From assembly GCA_946803715.1 (NCBI GenBank), contig CAMPET010000022.1, positions 3,162 through 67,161 of the forward strand: a DNA stretch of 64,000 bases. The letters are read 5' to 3'. The translations under genes were made by a program, and so were the position numbers. The notes beneath the pieces were generated by a model. It was not told where the DNA came from. It searched no databases and was given only the letters and a program-made list of their open reading frames with translations. The first letter of the stretch is position 1, and each line of letters opens with the position of its first letter. Below are positions 56,704-64,000 of the stretch, piece by piece. This DNA is from Beroe ovata (Eukaryota; Ctenophora; Nuda; Beroida; Beroidae).

Positions 56704-59700
56704 ATGGTTCAGAGCAGAGTGTCAACAAGAACAATAGTATTCCCTTCAAGAGTCAATCAGACTTCTTCTTTCATCAAACCAATTGCCTTGTTTCCTACAA
56801 AATTGAATAAACCAACTGTATCTCCAATTCAACAGCCTTTCAAACAGATACCACCAACTGAATCAGCTTATGCAAGGAGAAAGGTTCTGTTTTAGCATCC
56901 CATTATGTGTTTGAAAAATATCAGCATGTTTTTGACTGTAACCCACTCATTTTGGTTCATTCCTAGGTACCCAGTCCTAACAAAGATATGGTAGCAAGTA
57001 TTGATGCAAGTGTAAGAAGAGTTAAAAGTGCTGTTGTCAGAAGAATAGAATCACATAACAAGAGGGAAAATACTCAGTACATGGGATGGCTTTTGAAAGC
57101 GAGGTTCATACAATCAGTGTATTCAGTTGCCATATTAGTTTGGTGTCCTTGTTTTAGACTCATAACTGATAAAATTACTAAGGTTGCAGCCTCTGATGAT
57201 AACAGAGAAGCCTCTCACTCCTACAGTTAGTGAATGTAGGGGAATTGTTGGGTGCTGCCATGTTCCCAAGCAACCAAAATTCTCTAAACAGATCCACACA
57301 ACTCCCAATGTGACACCCGTGAGTCCCAGATTTACAATAACAAACCATCTAACCATGTTTGGATGATAATATCTGGTTCATTGCCAATTATAGAGGATGG
57401 AACTCAGAAGTTCATGATCATATGATCCTGAATCGAAAATAATACTTTTATTATTATGTAAAACTCACTCTTCATTGGGAAGTCCAACCTAAAAACTTAC
57501 AAGAGCAACACCTTATCTTCGTTAGAATCTCTTTCCAGCCCATGTTATTTTGAATTTTTGTTTTCAGAGACATGAGAAAAGGTCAGAGTCGACTCCGACC
57601 CAAGCATCAGGTGAGATATTATTTGATCTGTAAAACTAAGCTCTATTTGTTAACACATCATGATATTTAACAACAGGGTGATCATCACCTTGACAAAACT
57701 TGTTTAAACTCATGCAAGCAATTTGACGCAATTGCCACCTGTAATCAGATTCAGATTTTGAATAGAGTGATTGAATTAAAAAGCAGGCTTTCCACCATAC
57801 ACAGTTCAGAGAATGATTGACGTAAAGCTGAATGTCATGTATAAGTTATGGTGATGCTTTTCCTGAAATAGTTCCAGTTTATTACAATCTTGTTTGTTGA
57901 ACATATAACATTTGATTGCAGAATGTCTGGCAGTTTAATTTACTATGCAGGTAATCAGCAGACCACTTCAGTTTACATAACGATTTTCCATGTTTTATTT
58001 CAACGTTTACACGCATTAAGCAGTATGTAGATCTAAAGAGGTTTTATCCTCACCCAACTGAGCTCCATAGATTCCATAGAAATGTTCTTCTGATTGGTCT
58101 GGAGACAAGCAATGATCAACCCACTAAGAATCCAAGCATAATGTTATATTTGCTTGACAAGAAATCCAGAGCACCATTGAATAGCGTTATGTTATATATA
58201 CGGATTGAGACTTGAGGCCCGTAATGAAATGAGAGATTATACGTATTGCAGTTTTAAGGACATGTCAGTGACTAGTGAGCATTGATAGCGATATGATATG
58301 TGCTATCGCCGCTCAGAACCTGCAATTGGCGATGCTATATGTAGTATATCTTATATTAAAAGTTCAGCCAGCAATACACTTCATCATGCTTTTCATAAGC
58401 ACGCTAATTATGGCTGGCAATTGTCTTCCATCGATGTCTTCCATCTACGCTTATATTGGATACAGAGGATGGCCATCCTCTGTATCCAATATAAGCGTAG
58501 AAAAAGAATTTTACTGTCATTTTTTGCATAAATTATGCGATTTCTTACCTCGGTTGGCATTGTCATATTTGCTAAAACAATTGTGCTGCTTAGGTTTGAA
58601 AACTGTATAAAATTCAGTTTCAACTACTCTTCTAAGTAATCAGAAGCTCGAAAAGTGCTACTTGTGCCAGCATGAGCATTACTGATTCAAAGGAATTAAA
58701 CTTTTGTACAATCTATTGCCGTTAATAATACGAAATAAAATGTGTTGTATTATCGATCAAATTGATGATACGTTGTGTGCTGAATGCTGATAGTCGTCCA
58801 CAGTTGATAATTTGTGTTTTGTATTTCGAAGTCATGTTTGAAAAGCTCGTGTTGTACTAATTTATGCATGTTTCAGTAAGCCCGACAGACTCTAAGAAAG
58901 GGAAGAAGGTCACCTCGAAGGTTCGTTTCATTGCTTTACGGCTTGCCGATCCCATTTCCATTCCCAGTCCAGTTACCCTGGGTCACACTGGTGCGCACAT
59001 ACGCTAGGTATATAGTACAAGTATGTACTATTCAATAATATACATTACTATGTATACTACGTCAGTGAACACATTCATCCATTTCCAGCCCACCCAGGCA
59101 AGTGACGAGGAAATAGCTGTACTTCACAGGAGACCTTACCGCAAGGGTAGGTACCACTTGTCACAACTCAATGTTTACCAAAGCTCAAATATTCGCCCCT
59201 AAGGAGATCCGGCATATTTCTCCTTGAAACGAGAATCGAGCGCGATTTTCATATTATTCTTAGTCATGATGACGTCATGCGACAGATATAAAATCTCAAC
59301 TCGCTCTCATTATAGCAGACTGAGAATTGAAACGTTTGTTTCGCGCTACACAACAAATTACAAAATATACACCCCCACGCATCTCTTTATAATGTTGTTT
59401 GTTAATTCAGTGGTCCCTCCGACTCCAGACATACAACAACCACAAGATAATCGCATGATTCTATCCTATCTTATATCTTGCTCCTTCATCAATATTTGTA
59501 CTTGGACGTATTTACTTCAGGGAATAATACCCATTCACAATCCGCTTCCGTGCTATGCACAGTGTCAAAGTCCAACATTTATCAGTTGTTCTATGTTCAT
59601 TGGTTTGTGCCTTGTCTCTTTTATGTTGAATATGTCATACCTAATTACTATGGTTTTTGTGACGCTTGGGATTATCACGAACAGGCCACGCCGTGACAAC

Positions 59701-62136
59701 GTCCACAATACAACGTCCAAAATACAACGTCCAAAATACAACGTCCAAAATACAACGTCCAAAATACAGCGGTGGTTGCTGACTGGCTGTGTGTTTTGAT
59801 CCATGTTGTCGGAGGTTGCTGTGTGTTTTGATCCGTGCCCTATAGGGAGTGATATTGTAACCATGGCAATGGTGGAATAACATGTCAAAGACACACTGAA
59901 AATGACACCGTATCAAGTTACATCAAGCTAGATTGGTATTGCTGAGTGTATTACGTTACACAATATGTAGGCTCAATAAACACGTGCAAATAATCAAATA
60001 ACCAAGTTGTTATAGTATCACGTGTTAAGTTAGAGTGTTACATGACGTGTTACACGATGCAAGTTCATCTCATTGATTGTTACAGCATGGGTCGCCGTGT
60101 AATCCAATAATCCTGAAGCTGCAAAACTCGTGGTATGAATACACACATCTACTGGCAATAATGAAAGTTTTTAGGCAACAGCTTATTAGTGGGAAGCCCC
60201 CAGCTTAGCATTCAATAGATAACTCCAATTTTCATCCAGGTAACTTTATCTCATTAGAAAATGATCATGAAGCGTGTGTGTACAGCATGATAGCATCACT
60301 ACTTAGTATCAGTAATATCGGATGAATATCGAATATTATTTGTACTCATAAAATATAGATACCTATCTTCTTAGTCATATAGCAGGTTTCGTTATGTTAA
60401 AGTGGCTATCATATTTTGCATTGCTTGTCGAATAAGAATGTCCACGTCTTTTTGCTGCAAGTGTGAGTCGCAAATGGTCAAACATTTTAAACCTTGATTG
60501 CAATTGTGAATTCTGTATTTACATGAAAACAAGCTTGTCGATACTCGATTGTACACGCCGAAAGCACTTGATACTTAGCGTAACGCGCAAAGTCAAAATG
60601 ATGTGACCATCAGTTTCAGGTGCGCGGCGCGCACGAACGTACGAGCGCGCGTACAGGACATATAACAGATATGATAGCATACGCACAAATTCAATCTGGA
60701 CAGCAAATTCAATCTGGACAGCAAATTCAATCTGGACAGCAAATTCAATCTGGACAGCAGTTTTATAAGTATCAGAATCGAGACTTATTACTTCGAACAA
60801 ATAATTAAACAGGCTGTTTGATTCTCAAGATTCGATATGTGAGAACAGAATATGTTGAATTCCAATGATTATTGTTTGCATCAGAAACAACGATGAACTA
60901 TGAAAACTCGCTCTCACCAATACGGAAAATCACAGTTGGGAAAAGTTCTGCTACTGGTCTAGAGGTATGATATCACTGTTCGCAAAAATCCCTCGCTACA
61001 AAACTGCTCAACATCAAGATCTCATACATTTTGACAGAGATTAAATTATTTCAAAAGTGTCACATGACAACCTTCTCTCAGACGAAGTACAAGTGTCTGT
61101 CTGCTCAATTCTGTGGTCACTACCATGTCCCGGGGTCTAGTCACACAACTCCACCACAGAAGAATGTTCTTATACCGAGGTAGGAGCTTGAAAATATGTG
61201 CACTTTGTGATTTGTCCCTCCGTCTATACCGTACTTTCAAATGTTAACGCAGGTACGGTATGTTCAACGCAGAGGAATGCTATGTTTACGAACATGATGT
61301 GAAAGTCCAGAATTCCAAAAGCCCGGCAGTTATTCCCCCTAAAACTGCGTAAGTGCCCGACAAAATTGGTGATCGATAAAATGGAAAATGGGAACATTCT
61401 GAAGTTGATTTAATTATTATTTCTAGGGATGGCGGTTCGTTTAATGTAGAGCTGGACTTCATGTTGGATAAGTTTGATAGCGACTCAGAGGACCACATTG
61501 AGAAAGCACAGAATGATATTCAGAGAATAGCCAGCAAGTACCGGTCTGGAGGTAAGTTCCCCGTATGATCTGCGATCACGTGTGGTGTATGACGTCATGT
61601 GTATGACATCACGTGTACATCACGTGGTCATATTTACCCACCCTCTGTGTGCAGGTAACAAATCAGGGCTCCTCGATTGGGAGGATATGGTCACCAACAT
61701 TGCTGACGGTGCACTGGACATGAGCGGTTCTCAGAGGCACAGACGAACAAAGAAATCAACGAAACTCAGGTACTTCTTGGTTTCCCATATTGTCGAATGT
61801 CGAACACTGTTTGACTAAAACAGAGTGGTTATGAGCCTAGCCTGGCAAACGCGGTGGCGATTCCTTGCTGTACGGCAAGGAATCGAAGCCGTGGGGTTTC
61901 GTACAGACCACTCTGTTATCACATTCACAGAGTTGATTGCCTATTGTCACACATTGACTCCTTTCCTCGTTAACCTCTTTTTTAGGTCTCCGACAGTCTT
62001 TACCGAACGGAAAAGACGTGACACCTGTTCAAAGTCTTGCGGAGTGAAGCCTTGTGATTTGGATGAGGAGCGTGGCACATGTCCGGAGAATGTCACGTGG
62101 TATGACGTGAACAGTCTCCGACTGAGGGACGGATGA
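56704..62136 (+). CDS. Unknown conserved-looking protein, 12 exons
   Basis: Exons 56704-56883, 56967-57103, 57183-57318, 57568-57610, 58877-58920, 59089-59146, 60885-60964, 61082-61179, 61253-61348, 61427-61551, 61655-61769 and 61986-62136 keep phase at all eleven junctions and encode 420 residues. The N-terminal 150 residues are basic, Ser/Pro/Thr-rich and probably disordered. The middle has KYKCLSAQFCGHYHVPG and YGMFNAEECYVYEHDV. An acidic helix-like segment follows (LDFMLDKFDSDSEDHIEKAQ), then LLDWEDMVTNIADGALDMSG and a Cys-containing tail (CSKSCGVKPCDLDEERGTC). No signal peptide or membrane segment. Family not recognised. Head-to-head with a ciliary gene, so a ciliary role is worth testing but is only contextual. 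Confidence 0.75.
58444..58501. repeat. Perfect 58-bp palindrome
   Basis: Two 29-bp arms with no spacer, centred at 58472/58473. The left arm begins TCTACGCTTATATTGGATAC and the right arm is its exact complement. It lies in the long intron 57611-58876 of the 56704 gene. Confidence 0.97.
59224..59799 (+). CDS. Hydrophobic open frame inside an intron (doubtful)
   Basis: A 191-codon frame within the intron 59147-60884. It holds PPTPDIQQPQ followed by two or three hydrophobic segments (ILSYLISCSFINICTW, FISCSMFIGLCLVSFML, LITMVFVTLGII). A proline-rich lead plus two membrane segments recalls CD225/dispanin proteins, but the conserved residues of that family are not clear. The C-terminal part runs into a 14-bp minisatellite. 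It may be a decayed nested gene or chance. Confidence 0.2.
   Translation: MKRESSAIFILFLVMMTSCDRYKISTRSHYSRLRIETFVSRYTTNYKIYTPTHLFIMLFVNSVVPPTPDIQQPQDNRMILSYLISCSFINICTWTYLLQGIIPIHNPLPCYAQCQSPTFISCSMFIGLCLVSFMLNMSYLITMVFVTLGIITNRPRRDNVHNTTSKIQRPKYNVQNTTSKIQRWLLTGCVF
59693..59768. repeat. 14-bp minisatellite (AAAATACAACGTCC), about 5 copies
   Basis: Tandem units in an intron of the 56704 gene. Confidence 0.95.
60687..60758. repeat. 18-bp minisatellite (AAATTCAATCTGGACAGC), 4 perfect copies
   Basis: Four identical units; the lack of divergence points to recent expansion. Intronic. Confidence 0.97.
61819..61917. mobile_element. 99-bp foldback element close to the last acceptor of the 56704 gene
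   Basis: Outer ends AACAGAGTGGT (61819-61829) and ACCACTCTGTT (61907-61917); inner perfect stem CGATTCCTTGC (61858-61868) and GCAAGGAATCG (61875-61885) with a 6-nt loop. It fills nearly half of the 216-nt intron before the final exon. Confidence 0.8.
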
Positions 62137-62402
62137 GAGAGAGAGCAATTCATGTGCAGATTTGAAAATCATGTTTCTGGCGGGTCGTGACTGTCGAGTG
62201 TTGAATGTCGATGTTGCGATGCGAGAGCTGAACTGAATAACCAATGCTCTTCGGAACAAATACAATCATTGAAACTGACTGCTACGTCTGCAACCTGGAA
62301 TTGTTGTTGGTTATTGGTTCGGAGGTAGAGATGGGATTAAGATGGGGAATTTTCGATAATGTAATAATAATAATAATATGTGCCCATTTGCATTAATTTT
62401 GC

Positions 62403-62408
62403 AATAAA
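62403..62408 (+). terminator. Polyadenylation signal of the 56704 gene
   Basis: AATAAA 266 nt downstream of the stop codon at 62136. Confidence 0.55.
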
Positions 62409-62805
62409 ATAACAAAGAAACTGAGATACCTTTCTCAGCGCGAGCCATTTCAATAAGCCCTTTCTTTCATTTTCAACTTCAAGGACAATTGTATCAAGGC
62501 GTTTTCCTCGAAATTTTTTGATACTGAGTAATAGTTAAGAGATTGGTAAAATCGAGGTTTCGTGTACAGTGTACGGGTTTTGGTAATGGTAACAAAAGTA
62601 TTAGATCACGTTACAGTGTTTCACTGTTCCAAGATTATATTAATTGGTTCAGGTTGTAATAGGTATTAATTAAATGTATCTGTTGAATTCATGCGATTAG
62701 TTAGTAGTTTCGAAACAACTTTTGGACGCTTCTCTATTACATGATAGTATAGCGCTTCGTTCTCAGTTGTCAACTGGTCAACTCGACATTGTTGATTGAA
62801 TTTGT

Positions 62806-62940
62806 CAGATTTTATCTGACCTCTGTTTCTCGCGCGCCTTGGCCTTCATCGAAGGCCAAAACAGGCCTGTTTCGCCGTTCGATGCAATGAAGGCGCGCGC
62901 GCGAGAAACAGGTCAGGTAACTATAACATCTGACATGGAC
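62806..62940. mobile_element. GC-rich foldback element, copy 4
   Basis: Starts GTCAGATTTTATCTGACCTC and ends GAGAAACAGGTCAGG...CATCTGACA. The central stem (GGCCTTCATCGAAGGCC) is disrupted by an AAACAGGCCTGTTT palindrome. Confidence 0.8.
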
Positions 62941-63385
62941 AAGAAGTTGTTTACTGCCGGTTCGCGTCATGGCCAGAGGGCCTGACATTTTCAGGCAACA
63001 AAAATTCAACAGTAAACTTGAAGGATAAGAAGCCCGAGAAAATAAATCCGTGCGAGCATACCGACGTTCACGCGGTAACAGACACGCCGCGCAGCGTTTA
63101 TTACTGATTGAAATGTCTATTTCGGCACTGGACAGAAAAGATCATTGTTAGTGTGTACGACATCGCACGTACGAATATTACTTGCTCTCTAGCGAGATTC
63201 GTCATGCCGATTCGAGTTATTGAGCTAAGCCGAGACGTCAAGGCCAAATCGAAGGCTTATTAATCTTGATGAAATAGTGTCACAAATAGAAAGAAAACTC
63301 TGACATAAAGAAAACCCTGTTGATTGAAGGGTTGGACATGGACTTTAAGTGTAAAGTTTACCTGTATGATGTTGCTGGTGCCTAC

Positions 63386-63545
63386 TGTCTGGTGTCTACT
63401 TTCTGGTGTCTATTGTCTGGTGTCAACTGTTGAGTGTTGTGTCTACTGTCTGGTGTCTACTGTCTGGTGTCTACTATCTGGTGTCTACTGTCTGGTGTCT
63501 ACTGTCAGACTGTCTGGTGTCTACTATCTGGTGTCTACTGCATCG
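63386..63545. repeat. 14-bp minisatellite (CTGTCTGGTGTCTA), about 10 copies
   Basis: Tandem units with occasional substitutions and one interrupted unit. Noncoding as far as can be seen. Confidence 0.95.
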
Positions 63546-64000
63546 CGAATCGCCAGGCCGTCAGTTAAAGTAAGAGTGATCACCGCTAATTAGCACAACA
63601 CTTTCATTATAATGTGCCAGGAATTGCTAAGCATATTTATCTTATTGTGGTGCTCAATTTCTTGTCTTCTGGCATCAAACATTCACAACGAATGTATAAT
63701 ATGGAGATGAAATGCAGAAATGCGAAAATAATTGTGTTTCTCAATTCGTTCCTGGACTTGTGTTGTCATGCGTTCGACGGTCGAAGTTTTATGATTCAGA
63801 ATGTTCTCATGAAATAAAATAAACATTAAACACCTTTTCTCAATAGGGAACCGTCATTAATAAGCTCGGTAAGTTGATATACATTATACATGTTCAGACA
63901 AAATCAAGAACATACTGTTAGCTCCTAATTAATAGTCGATTGAAAATAGACGGATGGGTGGTTTAAACTGACGGTGTAAATGCTATCCTGCGAAGACAGA

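Larger units (their letters stand above)
62137..64000. other. Right end of the window, no supported gene
   Basis: Contains the 3' UTR of the 56704 gene, the foldback at 62806 and a minisatellite at 63386-63545. A possible 22-nt exon-like segment is at 63849-63870 (acceptor ctcaatag, donor gtaagt). It could belong to a gene beyond the right edge but is too short to judge. Confidence 0.45.

Overview
The window is animal genomic DNA. It holds intron-rich genes on both strands, mostly with short introns of about 50-400 nt and ordinary GT-AG sites. The extracellular domain repertoire (sushi, EGF, laminin-G, thrombospondin-1, Ig, VWD) and the motile-cilium genes are metazoan. A marine, possibly non-bilaterian invertebrate such as a sponge would fit, but nothing here fixes the phylum. 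There are two large N gaps (11491-12294 and 46298-46496) and three single Ns at repeat joins (16334, 30057, 32415).

Layout from left to right. 85-9782 (-): a large type I membrane receptor-like protein with Sushi/EGF/LamG/TSP1/Ig modules. Its 3' end lies beyond the left edge and its 5' end is unresolved. 9.8-17.2 kb: gene-poor DNA with microsatellites, a gap, and a cluster of small inverted-repeat elements at 16.0-17.0 kb. 18209-21467 (+): an SLC22-type transporter. 22433-24832 (+): an SLC18B1-like transporter. 25303-28500 (-): a one-exon 1065-residue acidic repeat protein. 30390-31062 (+): a small unknown two-exon gene. 31249-33601: a 1.17-1.19 kb tandem duplication carrying the 3' end of a minus-strand gene. 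34317-38243 (-): COG4. 40422-45003 (-): the axonemal dynein intermediate chain DNAI4 (WDR78). 45448-54365 (-): an ODAD1/CCDC63-type outer-dynein-arm docking protein. A secreted Ig/VWD/C8 protein (48116-51521, +) sits inside one of its introns. 56704-62136 (+): an unknown 12-exon gene, head-to-head with ODAD1. 62.1-64 kb: repeats, with no supported gene.

I rebuilt gene models by joining exons at splice sites. The models for COG4 (743 aa), DNAI4 (841 aa), ODAD1-like (560 aa), SLC22-like (566 aa), SLC18B1-like (459 aa), the Ig/VWD gene (731 aa) and the 56.7 kb gene (420 aa) all keep reading phase at every junction and end on a stop codon. This is the main support for them. Family names rest on remembered family motifs, not on a search.

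The region is not an operon. Its functional theme is that DNAI4 and ODAD1, two parts of the outer-arm/axonemal dynein system, are neighbours on the same strand. COG4 (Golgi tethering) lies just downstream. The most unusual points are a 6-nt microexon in the receptor gene, minisatellites whose units carry copies of a splice donor (COG4) or acceptor (DNAI4), a perfect 58-bp palindrome, and several related foldback elements.
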